Shown: positions 53,348 through 62,903, counted from the stretch's first letter. The stretch: 64,000 nucleotides of DNA from Rhodanobacter glycinis (GCF_900114325.1 NZ_FOSR01000005.1:124001-188000); one strand, 5' to 3'. The notes: a model not told the origin generated them from the sequence alone. Numbers and translations are program-made.

Positions 53348-54088
53348 TCAGCCGCCTGGACGGCCGGCGTGATCGGGATGATCGGGGCGATCCGGACGCT
53401 CAGGGCGATCCGGACGCTCGGGGCGATTCGGGCGATCCACCTTGCTCACGCGGTCTGGATGGCTGGCCGTGTCATTATTGCGGCCATGCGCCAGCTCGAC
53501 GCGCTCAACCTTGCTGTGCTCTTGATGATGCGCGTGTTCGGCGACTTCGCCAGCATGCTTTGGCGAACGCATCACGTCGCCCAGTTTGAAGCCCATGTTC
53601 TTGGAGATCTGGCCCCAGCCTTCACCAGCGGCACGCTCGGCCAGCACACCCTTCAGATCGATGCTGGTGCCATTGGCTAGTACAAGGGTGCCGCCGTTGA
53701 GCGCAGCAGCAAGTTCGGCCGAGGTGGGATCACTGATGCCGGCCTTGGTGAGACTGGCTTCGGCCAGCGACAGCGCAATCTTCACGTTGCCGTAGCCCAT
53801 CTTGCCGGTGTCTGGCGTGAACGTGGTGGCGGTGGCGCTGCCGCCAACTGTGGTGGCTGGCTCGGTCAGCGTGATCGGGCTGCCGTTGCGCAGGCCGTGC
53901 ACCAACGCCTGCGCGTTGTCGTCGGAGCCGGCGAACGAGGTGAACTCCGTGCCCAGCCGGGTCGCCTCCCGGCTGGTGGTGACACTGGTCGTCGTCGTGC
54001 TGCTGGTCTGTGCCAGCACCGGCGTGGCAGCGAGCGCGACGAGCACGCCAGCGCTGAGCAGCGCGAGCGTGAATGAGCGTGTTTTCAT
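53348..54088 (-). CDS. Exported protein with Arg-Pro-Asp repeat tail, unknown function
   Basis: The 246-residue protein has a signal peptide (LALLSAGVLVALAATPVLA) and a Ser/Thr-rich N-terminal mature part. A central globular region follows (about 90-165: KMGYGNVKIALSLAEASLTKAG, GEGWGQISKNMGFKLGDVM). The long charged tail contains His clusters (HAHHQEHS) and repeats of RPDRPE/RPDHPD. No family is recognised. The repeat tail is encoded by 18-base units. It lies beside the outer-membrane barrel gene and divergent from the RND operon. Confidence 0.75.
   Translation of the reverse strand: MKTRSFTLALLSAGVLVALAATPVLAQTSSTTTTSVTTSREATRLGTEFTSFAGSDDNAQALVHGLRNGSPITLTEPATTVGGSATATTFTPDTGKMGYGNVKIALSLAEASLTKAGISDPTSAELAAALNGGTLVLANGTSIDLKGVLAERAAGEGWGQISKNMGFKLGDVMRSPKHAGEVAEHAHHQEHSKVERVELAHGRNNDTASHPDRVSKVDRPNRPERPDRPERPDRPDHPDHAGRPGG
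53383..53436. repeat. 18-bp tandem repeats encoding the Arg-Pro-Asp tail
   Basis: Three units of 18 bases, each of the form CGGGGCGATCCGGACGCT with few changes, run at 53383-53400, 53401-53418 and 53419-53436. They encode six-residue steps of the protein tail on the minus strand. Confidence 0.75.
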
Positions 54089-54521
54089 GGATGTCTCCCG
54101 GAACGAAGTGATGGCATATCCCCTGATTGCTTGGGCCACGAGCATCCTGCCTGGCTTCTCCATATCGCTCTTCAACGTCATGCGAACGACGGCGGTGTGG
54201 TCACCGTGTGGAACCGCCGGAATATGCTTCTGTATAACCCCTCACTCGCGCAAGGTCGCGAACGGATCGGATTCAGCGAGCATTCCCGCAAAAGTGTGTC
54301 CTGCATTCAGGTTGCAAGAACTTGCGTTAGTTGACGATCGTTTTGCGTGGCCCGTTCTGTGTCTTCACTGCTGCCGCTGGCGGAAACAGTCACTCCTTAT
54401 GGCGGCATCCCGAATATCGGATATGTCATCGAATTGATGGGGTGGTGTTTGCCCTGAATCCCTATACTCAACCCCGAACGGGTTTCAACCCGCAAGACTG
54501 TGGTGTGAGGTTTATTCGTCC
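54089..54521 (+). promoter_or_regulatory. Divergent region upstream of the RND operon
   Basis: This 433-base gap separates the exported-protein gene from the RND operon. It is less GC-rich than the surroundings. It contains CGGGTT-TC-AACCCG at 54479-54492, a perfect short inverted repeat 30 bases from the adaptor start and a candidate operator. No gene was recognised. Confidence 0.4.
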
Positions 54522-55523
54522 ATGCTGCTGAGAGCCCTGTTGTTATTCGGCGCGGTCGCACCCGTCATGGCGCATCCCGTGACGCTACCGGCACGCGCGG
54601 TGAGCTACCAGCCGGAAACGCACGCTTGGGCGCAGGTGGAATCGATTGCTCCGCTGGTGCTTCGCAGTACCGTGCCGGCGCGTGTGTCGAGCGTGCATGT
54701 GACTCCAGGGCAGGTAGTGGCCGCGGGTGAACCACTGGTGAGCTTCGGCGGCCCTCAACTCGACGGTGAGCTGGCGGCGGCACGTGCGCGCCTGCGTGCC
54801 GCACAGGGCGAATTGACGGCGGCGCGGAATACGGCGGGATCGGCGGCGCGCACGTATCCGCTTGTAACCAACCGTCAGGCACTCGGATCGGCACAGTCCG
54901 CACTGGCTGCTGCGCAAAGCCGGCTCGTCGCAGCGCAAGCCGCTCTGGCGACGTTGCGTGCGCAAAAAACCGTGAGCAGCCCGCTGGCCGCCGTGGTCAG
55001 TGAAGTCAGTGTCGCGTCCGGAGCGGATTTGTCGGCAGGCGCGCCCGTGGTGACGCTGTTGCCGCGTGGGCAACTCTGGCTCAGGGCGGAATACTTCGAC
55101 GCCGCGCCCATTCCTTCGACCATCACGGCGCATTTCACCCCGACGGGTGGCGCAGCGACGCAAACCGTTCACCTGGTGGCTGAATTGCCGGCACGTGCCG
55201 CCGATGGTGCGCGCATTCTGGACTTCGCGGCGATTTCTCCGGCTGCCTGGCAAGCAGGGGATACGGGAGATCTGGTCATGAGCGGTCCGCCGCGTGCTGC
55301 GGTCGCCGTTCCCGCAAGCGCGCTGATTCTCGATGCCGGCAAATGGTATGTATTGACCGATACAAGCGGAAAGCTGGCGCGACAGCCAGTGGTACCAGGA
55401 CCTGCCCAAGGCACCGATGTCGTGATTACAACGGGCCTTCGGCCGGGCGTTCCGGTTGTGGTGCGCGAGGCTTACCTGCTTTATCACCGCAATTTCGCGG
55501 CCCAATACACGCCGCCCGACTGA
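54522..55523 (+). CDS. RND efflux periplasmic adaptor subunit
   Basis: The 333-residue membrane-fusion protein has a signal-like N-terminus (MLLRALLLFGAVAPVMA), then a lipoyl half (VTPGQVVAAGEPLVSFG). An Ala/Gln/Leu-rich helical hairpin follows (about 75-150: LAAARARLRAAQGELTAAR), the second lipoyl half (SSPLAAVVSEVSVASGADL) and a beta-barrel. It links the RND pump and the outer-membrane channel. The stop overlaps the pump ATG (TGATG), the first of three tightly coupled genes. Confidence 0.9.
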   Translation: MLLRALLLFGAVAPVMAHPVTLPARAVSYQPETHAWAQVESIAPLVLRSTVPARVSSVHVTPGQVVAAGEPLVSFGGPQLDGELAAARARLRAAQGELTAARNTAGSAARTYPLVTNRQALGSAQSALAAAQSRLVAAQAALATLRAQKTVSSPLAAVVSEVSVASGADLSAGAPVVTLLPRGQLWLRAEYFDAAPIPSTITAHFTPTGGAATQTVHLVAELPARAADGARILDFAAISPAAWQAGDTGDLVMSGPPRAAVAVPASALILDAGKWYVLTDTSGKLARQPVVPGPAQGTDVVITTGLRPGVPVVVREAYLLYHRNFAAQYTPPD

Positions 55524-58500
55524 TGCAGTGGCTGACTTTCCTGCGGCGACCGCTGTTGTGGCTCATGCTGTTTGGCATGCTGCTGGCCTATGGCGTCTAT
55601 GCGCTTTGGCGCATTCCTGCGGAGGTCTTGCCACGGTTTGATTTTCCACAGGTCAGTGTGGTCGTTCACGCCCCCGGTTACGCCACGCTCGAAATGGAAT
55701 CGCTGGTCGCGCGCCCCCTGGAAGGGCAATTGATGGGCTTGCAAGACCTGCAAACCTTGCATGCGACGATTGCCCAGGGCACGGTGCAATTCACCGCGCG
55801 CTTCACCCAGGGCAGCAATTCGCAGCTTGATCTGCAAGCGGTCTACAGCGCCATTGATCGCGCGCGTTCCAGCCTGCCGCCCAGCGTGGCGCCGTATGCC
55901 GAGATCATGGGCAACGCGGTGAACGAGGTCGCCGATTACGGCGTGAAGCTTCCGCCCGATGTTCCTGCGTGGCAGGCCGAGGACGCCATTCGCACGCGCG
56001 TGCTGCCGACACTGCGCGCATTGCCGGGTGTCCAGCGCGTGGAACTGTTCGGGGCGGGCCCTCCGACGCTGTGGATCCAGCCTGACCCCGCTGCGCTGAT
56101 TCAGCATCATGTGGGGGTGGATGCGCTGGCCCGCGCCATCAGTGGTGCGGCCGTGCTATCACCCGCCGGCCGCCTCGTGGCAGGGCATCAGGACGTACTG
56201 GTCGAGGTCCGCCATTTGCCGCTGGATGCGCGCGATGTGCTGGCCATTCCGGTGCCGGCACCGGGTGGCCCGGTTCCCGTGAGCGCACTGGCCAGGGTGG
56301 TGAACACGCCACCGGATGTTCATTACGGTCTGCAGGTCGACGGACAACCCGGCCTTGCGTTGATCGTCTTCAAACAGCCGGATGCCTCCACGATTCCCGT
56401 CGATGCGGCCGTTGCGCGCACGCTGGCGTCGCTGCAGGACCAGTTGCCCCGCGGTGTGCAATGGGTGCCCGTCTATCGTCAATCGCACCTGGTTTCGGTG
56501 ATCGGCGTCGACCTGACCCGAAACCTGTTGATCGGCGGAGCGCTCGCCATTCTCGTGTTGGTGTGGCTGCTGGGACGCCATCATGGCGTGGGCGTGCTGG
56601 CATTGAGCATTCCGACCGTCGTGCTGCTGACCATCGGCGGGCTGTATGCCCTTGGGCAAAGCCTCAACCTGCTCACGTTGGGTGCGTTGACGCTTGCCGT
56701 GGGACTGCTGGTTGATGACGGCATCATCGTGCTGGAGGCGATCCAGCATCGCTGGGAACGCGGCTCTGCCGGCTGGGACGGGGTGCAGGCCGGCGTGACG
56801 GATATTGCCCTGGCCGACACCACCGGCACGCTGACGACGGTGGCCGCCTATCTGCCGTTGCTGGCGGTCACCGGATTGGCCGGGCTTTTCATGCGCCCGT
56901 TCGCGTTGACCATGAGCCTGGCGCTGCTTGTATCGCTGGTGGTCTCGCTGACGCTCGTTCCGCTGGTGCTCGGGCGACGTGGCGATTACACCGGGCACCG
57001 CTTCGCCAGCGGCCAGCGTTTCCTGGACTGGCTGGCCCGCGGAAATGAAAAGCTGCTCGACCTCACCTTGCGCCGTCCCGGTACGAGCCTGCTCGCCACG
57101 GCCATCGTTTTCATCATCGCCGTGGCCGTGCTGGCGATCATTCCGGTGAACTTCCTGCCACTGCCCAACGAAGGCGTATTGCTGGACAGCTTCACGTTGG
57201 CGCCTGGCACATCGCTGGATGAAGCCATCATCGCCTCGAAACGAATGAGTGCTGCACTGCAGGCAGATCCGGCTGTCGCCCATGTGTTCGCGCGTATCGG
57301 CTCGGCCGATGACACGGCTTATACGGAGCAAAGTTTCGCCGGAGAAATCCAGATAGTGCTCAAGGCCAACGTCAATGCGAACAGCCTTGATCAGCTGTCC
57401 GCTCACTTGCGCGATGTCGCGCGTCAGCCCGGGGTTGTGCAAAGCATCGACACGCCAACCATCGAACGTGTGGGCGAGAGCCTGTCAGGGTTGCCACAAC
57501 CGTTCGAGATCACGATCTTCGGCAACCACATCGATACCCTGCGTCATGTGTCCGAGTCCGTTGCAACAAGATTGAGGAAGGTGCCTGCGCTTGCCGATGT
57601 CTTCAACGATGATGCCTATCCGGTCACCCAACTGCAGATCAGCCCGCGCACTCAGGTGCTGCGCAGCTTGCAGCTCACCCCGGCCGATCTCGGCAATCAA
57701 CTCAATTTGCTGCTGAGTGGCAGGGTGCTGGCAAGCATGCCTGACGGTGCAAGCCATCTTGACCTGTATCTGCGCCAGGCGGATGCGCCCTATCTGGATT
57801 TCTCGCAACTGGGGCGCGAGCCGATCTCCACGCAGCAGGGACCCGTACCACTGTCGCACGTGGCGACACTGCAGTTGCAGGCACAACCCAACCAGATTGA
57901 ACACTTCGATGGCGAGCGAGCCCTGACGATCATGGCCACGCCGCTGGGGCCGCTCGGCAGCACCATTGCACACGCCAGGGCGGCCTTGCGCGGTTTGCAC
58001 CTGCCGCCCGGCTATCGCATCACGTTCGGCGGCATGTATCCCGAACTCATCCACACCGCCGAGGCCATGGGGGCGGCGGTGCTGGTGGCATTGTTTCTCA
58101 CGCTGGGCATTCTTGCGTTGCAGTTCGGTGGCCTGCGCCTGCCGCTCATCCTGTTGCTGCAGGCACCGCTCGCTTTTACCGGCGGGGCGTTGGCGCTCGC
58201 CATCTCCGGCGTGGGGCTCAATGCCACCGGCTTGATCGGCCTGCTCACCCTCGTCGGCGTCAGCTTGAATCACGGCATCGTGTTGCTGGCGTATGTGCGT
58301 GCCCACGAGAAGCAAGGCATGGCGCCGCACGATGCGGTGCGTCGTGCCGTCCGCGAGCGCCTTCGCCCGATCGTGCTGACTACCTTGACGGCAGCGCTCG
58401 GCATGCTGCCCACGGCATTGGGTTTCGGGGCCGGTGCGGCACCGGAACAAGGATTGGCCATAGTGGTGCTCGGAGGCGTGCTGTGGAGTGCGTTGCTGTC

Positions 58501-58549
58501 CACCAATCTGCTGCCGGCGCTGTATCTGCGTTGGGGGCGCGCGTCATGA
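55523..58549 (+). CDS. RND efflux permease
   Basis: The 1008-residue pump has twelve membrane helices arranged in the RND 1+5 / 1+5 pattern. Two large periplasmic domains follow helices 1 and 7. Helix 4 carries the proton-relay aspartates Asp398 and Asp399 (GLLVDDGIIVLEAI), in the arrangement of drug-type (HAE-1) RND pumps; heavy-metal pumps have DG at this place. The location beside copAB hints at metal or phenolic export, but the motif favours an organic substrate. The start codon overlaps the adaptor stop. Confidence 0.9.
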   Translation: MQWLTFLRRPLLWLMLFGMLLAYGVYALWRIPAEVLPRFDFPQVSVVVHAPGYATLEMESLVARPLEGQLMGLQDLQTLHATIAQGTVQFTARFTQGSNSQLDLQAVYSAIDRARSSLPPSVAPYAEIMGNAVNEVADYGVKLPPDVPAWQAEDAIRTRVLPTLRALPGVQRVELFGAGPPTLWIQPDPAALIQHHVGVDALARAISGAAVLSPAGRLVAGHQDVLVEVRHLPLDARDVLAIPVPAPGGPVPVSALARVVNTPPDVHYGLQVDGQPGLALIVFKQPDASTIPVDAAVARTLASLQDQLPRGVQWVPVYRQSHLVSVIGVDLTRNLLIGGALAILVLVWLLGRHHGVGVLALSIPTVVLLTIGGLYALGQSLNLLTLGALTLAVGLLVDDGIIVLEAIQHRWERGSAGWDGVQAGVTDIALADTTGTLTTVAAYLPLLAVTGLAGLFMRPFALTMSLALLVSLVVSLTLVPLVLGRRGDYTGHRFASGQRFLDWLARGNEKLLDLTLRRPGTSLLATAIVFIIAVAVLAIIPVNFLPLPNEGVLLDSFTLAPGTSLDEAIIASKRMSAALQADPAVAHVFARIGSADDTAYTEQSFAGEIQIVLKANVNANSLDQLSAHLRDVARQPGVVQSIDTPTIERVGESLSGLPQPFEITIFGNHIDTLRHVSESVATRLRKVPALADVFNDDAYPVTQLQISPRTQVLRSLQLTPADLGNQLNLLLSGRVLASMPDGASHLDLYLRQADAPYLDFSQLGREPISTQQGPVPLSHVATLQLQAQPNQIEHFDGERALTIMATPLGPLGSTIAHARAALRGLHLPPGYRITFGGMYPELIHTAEAMGAAVLVALFLTLGILALQFGGLRLPLILLLQAPLAFTGGALALAISGVGLNATGLIGLLTLVGVSLNHGIVLLAYVRAHEKQGMAPHDAVRRAVRERLRPIVLTTLTAALGMLPTALGFGAGAAPEQGLAIVVLGGVLWSALLSTNLLPALYLRWGRAS

Positions 58550-59871
58550 AGCGCTTCATGGGCGTCATCGCCATGGCGCTGATGTGCGCCGGTTGCGCCA
58601 CTTACCAGCCGCTGCCGCTGGCGACGCAGGCACAGGCCCCGGATAACCCGGCGAGTATCAAGGTCGATGCAGCGAGTTTGTCGTTGCCGTTCCTGCATCC
58701 ACACGTGTTCGATCCGGGCCGAGGCCTGGACATGACGGATGTCGCCATGCTGGCGGTGGCCAACAACCCTCAATTGAAACTTGCGCGCGATGATCGTGGC
58801 ATCGTCAGCGCGCAGGCATTTGCCGCTGGCTTGCTGCCCGATCCGGTATTGGATTTCTCTCGTGGATATCCCACCAGCAGCTCCGCGCCAAGCAGCTCCT
58901 ATAGCGCGGGCCTGTCCGGAAACCTCAGTGCGTTGCTGACCCATTCCCTCGGCAAGCGCGCAGCGCACGCAGCCGCGCGCGAGGTCGACCTGAGTCTGTT
59001 ATGGAAGGAATGGCAAGTCATCGGCACATCGCGCCAGTTGTTTCTGCGCAGTTGGTATCAGCAGAAAATGCTCGATTTGCTGCGCGCCGAGTCAGCGCTG
59101 GTCGAGCATGGTCACGCCGAATTGCTTGAAGCGAATCGCCGCGGCGACGTATCACTGGCATCCGTGAATGCCGATCAGCTGACCGTGCAGGCGGTACAGA
59201 CGCGTCGTTCCGATATGGAACTCAAGGTGCTGGCGACGCACCAGGCTCTGGATGCGTTGCTGGGCTTGTCGCCCGGTGCGCAGTTGCAGCTGATCGGGCC
59301 AGCCACGATTCCGCGAATCAGCGCGGCGGAAATCGCCCGTGATCTTGCCGCGCTTCCGCGCCGGCGTCCCGATCTGCGCGCACTTCAGGCCGGATATGCG
59401 AGCCAGGATGCGCGCTACCGCCAGGCCATCTGGCAGCAGTTTCCCGCCATCACCGTCGGCTTCGTGCGGGCACGTGATACCGACGCCATCAGTACGCGCG
59501 GATTTCAGCTCTCGATAACGCTGCCGGTCTTCAACCGAAACCGGGGCAACATCGCGATCGAAAAGGCGACACGCCAGAAGTTGCACGATGCATATGCCAT
59601 TCGCCTGACCGACGCCCATGCCGATATCGAGCACATCCTGCAAGGCCAGAAGTGGCTCCAGCGACAGCACGACCAGCTCGCGCGGAGCGTGACGACTGCA
59701 GCGAAGGCAGTCGAAGCCTCGGGCGCTGCCTCGTTGCATGGAGACATATCGGGTCTGGACGAAGTGAAGCTGAAAACGGAGTGGCTGGACCAGCGCATCC
59801 AATTGCTGGCCATCGACCTGACCCTGCTCGAACAGCAGGCGATGTTGCAAACACTGCTTGGCACGTCATGA
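58546..59871 (+). CDS. RND outer-membrane channel lipoprotein (TolC-like)
   Basis: The 441-residue protein has a lipoprotein signal (VIAMALMCAGCATYQ). It then shows the two-repeat TolC fold with long helices and the segments LPFLHPHVFDPG, NPQLKLARDD, SPGAQLQLIGPA and LDEVKLKTEWLDQ. It completes the tripartite efflux system. It starts within the pump's stop codon region (ATGA). A terminator follows after 79 bases. Confidence 0.9.
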   Translation: MKRFMGVIAMALMCAGCATYQPLPLATQAQAPDNPASIKVDAASLSLPFLHPHVFDPGRGLDMTDVAMLAVANNPQLKLARDDRGIVSAQAFAAGLLPDPVLDFSRGYPTSSSAPSSSYSAGLSGNLSALLTHSLGKRAAHAAAREVDLSLLWKEWQVIGTSRQLFLRSWYQQKMLDLLRAESALVEHGHAELLEANRRGDVSLASVNADQLTVQAVQTRRSDMELKVLATHQALDALLGLSPGAQLQLIGPATIPRISAAEIARDLAALPRRRPDLRALQAGYASQDARYRQAIWQQFPAITVGFVRARDTDAISTRGFQLSITLPVFNRNRGNIAIEKATRQKLHDAYAIRLTDAHADIEHILQGQKWLQRQHDQLARSVTTAAKAVEASGAASLHGDISGLDEVKLKTEWLDQRIQLLAIDLTLLEQQAMLQTLLGTS

Positions 59872-59950
59872 CCGGAGCATGTGTCACCGGGGTTCACCTG
59901 TTGGCGCGTCGCTAACGACGGGCAGCACTGCGCGAAGCTATCGCGCACAA

Positions 59951-59985
59951 GCAAACGCCCGGGCATGGCCCGGGCGTTTGCTTTG
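59951..59985. terminator. Bidirectional terminator between RND operon and acyl-CoA dehydrogenase
   Basis: GCAAACGCCCGGGC, ATG, GCCCGGGCGTTTGC is an exact 14-bp hairpin between convergent genes. T-rich on the right and A-rich on the left, it can end both transcripts. Confidence 0.88.
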
Positions 59986-60005
59986 CATCACGTGAGTACG
60001 AAGAC

Positions 60006-61781
60006 TCAGTCGATGGCAGGCAACGTGGCGACGCCGGCTTCGATCGCGGCCTGGTGCATCAGCGTGCGCGGCAGGATGCGGGCGAAGTAGAACGCGGCGG
60101 TGTCGCGCTTGGCCTGCTTGAACGCGGCAGACTGCGTACTGGCTTCGGCGGCGGCGACGCTGCGCGCCCAGAAGTAGGCGAGGGTGACGTAGCCGGAGAA
60201 CCACAGGTAATCCACGGCGGCGGCGCCGAGCTCTTCCGGGTTGGCCTGCACGCGTTGCGCCAGTTTCAGGGTGAGGTCGCCCCACTGCTTGGTGGCGATG
60301 GCCAGCGGGCCGATCAGCGTGCGCAGCGCGTCGTCCGCGGCGTGCTGCTTGCAGAACGCGCTGATCTCTTCCAGGAAATGCTTGAAGCCCACGCCTTGCA
60401 ACTGGAGGATTTTGCGGCCCAGCAGATCGGCAGCCTGGATGCCGGTGGTGCCTTCGTACAAGGTGATGATGCGGGCATCGCGCACGAACTGTTCCATGCC
60501 GTTTTCGGCGATGAAGCCGTGGCCGCCGTACACCTGCAGCGCTTCCTTGGTGCACTCCTGCGCCAGTTCGGTGACCACGCCCTTGGCAATCGGGATCATG
60601 AAGGCGACCAGTTCGCCGGCCTGCTTGCGCTCGGCCTCGTCACCGCTGCGCGACTCGATGTCGGTCTGCAGCGCGGTGTACAGCAGCAGCGCGCGGGAAC
60701 CTTCCACGAAAGCGCGCTGGGTCAGCAGCATGCGCCGCACGTCCGGCTGCACCAGCAGGTTGTCGGCAACCTTGTCGGGGAACTTGGCGCCGGACAGGGC
60801 GCGACCCTGCAGGCGCTCGCGCGCGTAGTTCAGGCTGTTCTGCCACGCGCGTTCGGCCAGCGCCAGACCCTGCACGCCGACGGAGAGGCGCGCGGCATTC
60901 ATCATGGTGAACATCGCGGCCAGACCCTTGTGCGGTTTGCCGATCAGGTAGCCCTCGGCGCCGTCGAAGTTCATCACGCAGGTGGAGCAGGCGTGGATGC
61001 CCATCTTGTGCTCGATGGCGCCGGCGGCGGCGCCGTTGCGTGCGCCCAACGAACCGTCCGCATTCAGCTTGAACTTCGGCACGATGAACATGGAAATGCC
61101 GCGGCTGCCGGCCGGCGCATCGGGCAGGCGCGCCAGCACCAGGTGCACGATGTTCTCGGCCAGGTCGTGTTCGCCGGCGCTGATGAAAATCTTGGTGCCG
61201 GTGATGGCGTAGCTGCCGTCGGCGTTCGGCTCGGCGCGGGTCTTCAGCAGGCCGAGGTCGGAGCCGGCCTGCGGTTCGGTCAGACACATGGTGCCGGTCC
61301 AGCGGCCTTCGACGATCGGCTTCATGTAGTTGTTCTGCTGCTCCTCGGTGCCGTGAAGCTCCATCGCGTGGCAGGCGCCTTCGGACAGCAGCGGGTACAG
61401 GCTCCACGCCAGGTTGCCGCTCTGGATCAGCTCGGTGGTGGCGGTGCCGATGACGCCCGGCAAGGCCTGTCCGCCGAACTTCTCCTTCGCGGTGAGGCCG
61501 GCCCAGCCGCCCTCGGCGAAGGCGTTGAAGGCTTCCTTGAAGCCCTTCGGCGTGGTCACCGTCTGGGTGGCCTTGTCGTAGTGGCAACCTTCCGCGTCGC
61601 CCGGGCCATTGGTCGGCGCGAGCACCTGTTCGCTGAGCTTGCCGGCCTCCTCCAGCACCGCGTCGAGCAGGTCGCGCGTGTGCTCGCTGCCACCTTGCAG
61701 CCGGGTCAGGATGGCTTCGGCGCCGAGCACGTCGAAGAGGGCGAAGCGCTGGTCGTCAAGCGGAGCCTTGTAGAGGGTCAT
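60006..61781 (-). CDS. Acyl-CoA dehydrogenase with C-terminal extension (DmdC-like)
   Basis: The 591-residue flavoenzyme has the acyl-CoA dehydrogenase domains, with FAD-binding MCLTEPQAGSDLG, ITGTKIFISAGEHD, and the catalytic region YGGHGFIAENGMEQFVRDARIITLYEGTTGIQA (given in parts: RDARIITLYEGTTGI carries the catalytic Glu). The C-terminal extension of about 120 residues marks the DmdC/long-chain subfamily. It oxidises an acyl-CoA at the alpha-beta bond; the chain is not known. Alone on the minus strand, with a small lipoprotein gene upstream. Confidence 0.9.
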   Translation of the reverse strand: MTLYKAPLDDQRFALFDVLGAEAILTRLQGGSEHTRDLLDAVLEEAGKLSEQVLAPTNGPGDAEGCHYDKATQTVTTPKGFKEAFNAFAEGGWAGLTAKEKFGGQALPGVIGTATTELIQSGNLAWSLYPLLSEGACHAMELHGTEEQQNNYMKPIVEGRWTGTMCLTEPQAGSDLGLLKTRAEPNADGSYAITGTKIFISAGEHDLAENIVHLVLARLPDAPAGSRGISMFIVPKFKLNADGSLGARNGAAAGAIEHKMGIHACSTCVMNFDGAEGYLIGKPHKGLAAMFTMMNAARLSVGVQGLALAERAWQNSLNYARERLQGRALSGAKFPDKVADNLLVQPDVRRMLLTQRAFVEGSRALLLYTALQTDIESRSGDEAERKQAGELVAFMIPIAKGVVTELAQECTKEALQVYGGHGFIAENGMEQFVRDARIITLYEGTTGIQAADLLGRKILQLQGVGFKHFLEEISAFCKQHAADDALRTLIGPLAIATKQWGDLTLKLAQRVQANPEELGAAAVDYLWFSGYVTLAYFWARSVAAAEASTQSAAFKQAKRDTAAFYFARILPRTLMHQAAIEAGVATLPAID

Positions 61782-61808
61782 GTCGGTTTCCTTCGGTGTG
61801 CTGCGTGT

Positions 61809-62303
61809 TCAGCGGTAAGTATTGGGAATGCCCGGTACCGGCGAGAGCCAGTCGTTGCCATGGAAGTCGAAATCGCGCGGCTTTTCCTTCGTCTCTTTTT
61901 CCCGCTCGGGCGTGGCATTGGTGCTGCCGCTGATGCGGTAGGCCAGCGAGCCGGCGCTGCCCTTGGCGGCGACGGCGGCGAGTGCCTTGGCCATGGCCGG
62001 GGTGGGCAGGATGTCGAGCGTGGTCACGTCGCCGGAAAGCGCCGGGATGTCGCGCTTGAAGTCGGCATGCAAGCGCACCGGGATGCCGTCGGCCACCTGC
62101 AAGGTGCCGTCGATCGAATGGAAGGTCATGCCGGTGTAGCTGTTGTTCTGGATGCGCAGGACCAGGTGCCATTGCCCGTCGGGGCGCACGCTCATCTGCT
62201 GGATGGTGACGGTGGGCGGAAACACGCTCTTGCGCGGCGGTCCGCAGGCGGCCAGGCCGGCGGCCAGTGCGACAAGGGCGATGCAGCGAAGCAGTCGTTT
62301 CAT
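61809..62303 (-). CDS. Small lipoprotein with LEA-2-like fold (predicted)
   Basis: The 164-residue protein has a lipoprotein signal (LVALAAGLAACGPP). The mature part resembles water-stress/LEA-2 domains: PDGQWHLVLRIQNNSYTGMTF, then IDGTLQVADGIPVRL and DILPTPAMAKALAAVAAKG. The family assignment is tentative. It lies 27 bases upstream of the acyl-CoA dehydrogenase gene on the same strand and may be co-transcribed. Confidence 0.7.
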   Translation of the reverse strand: MKRLLRCIALVALAAGLAACGPPRKSVFPPTVTIQQMSVRPDGQWHLVLRIQNNSYTGMTFHSIDGTLQVADGIPVRLHADFKRDIPALSGDVTTLDILPTPAMAKALAAVAAKGSAGSLAYRISGSTNATPEREKETKEKPRDFDFHGNDWLSPVPGIPNTYR

Positions 62304-62435
62304 GGATAGGCCTCAAACGATTGTTTGAATCTTGGCGGGAGCCGCGGCGCGCGTCAATGCCGGGAACGTGGACGGTTCCCATCCGGACGGGCTGCGGGCA
62401 TGATGCTAGGTCCCTCTCAGTCAGCGTTGAACACC

Positions 62436-62903
62436 ATGACCCGTCGCATCGCCGCCCGTCGCTCGCCCATCCACGGCAATGGCGTTTTCGCCGTCGCCCC
62501 GATCAGGAAGGGCGAGGAAGTCATCGAGTACAAGGGCACGCTGATGACCCACGACGAAGCCGACGAGATGTACGGCGACGGCGGCGAAACCGGCCACACC
62601 TTCCTGTTCACGCTGAACGAGCACTACCTGATCGACGCCAACCGCAAGGGCAATACCGCGCGCTGGATCAACCACAGCTGCGCGCCGAACTGCCGCGCGC
62701 TGGTCGAGGAAAGCACCAGCGGCGACCCGCGCAAGGACAAGGTGGTGATCGAGGCGATCCGTGCAATCAAGCCGGGCGAGGAGCTCACCTACGACTACGG
62801 CATCACCTTGGACGTGCCGCACACGGCGCGGTTGAAAAAGCTGTGGAAGTGCCTGTGCGGCGCGCCGAACTGCACGGGTACGCTGCTCAAGCCCAAGCGT
62901 TAG
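62436..62903 (+). CDS. SET-domain protein lysine methyltransferase
   Basis: The 155-residue protein is a single SET domain: SPIHGNGVFAVAPIRKGEEVIEYKG at the N-terminus, the SAM/lysine-channel motif RWINHSCAPNCRA, GEELTYDYG, and a post-SET cysteine set (CLCGAPNCTG). It would methylate protein lysines with SAM. Bacterial SET proteins have known targets only in few cases, so the target is unknown. The ATG at 62436 opens the domain; earlier ATGs add a non-conserved leader. Confidence 0.88.
   Translation: MTRRIAARRSPIHGNGVFAVAPIRKGEEVIEYKGTLMTHDEADEMYGDGGETGHTFLFTLNEHYLIDANRKGNTARWINHSCAPNCRALVEESTSGDPRKDKVVIEAIRAIKPGEELTYDYGITLDVPHTARLKKLWKCLCGAPNCTGTLLKPKR

Noticed and set aside
55523-58549. 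Heavy-metal (CusA/CzcA) assignment of the RND pump
   Set aside because: Helix 4 has the two adjacent aspartates of drug-type pumps rather than the DG pattern of metal pumps, despite the nearby copper genes.
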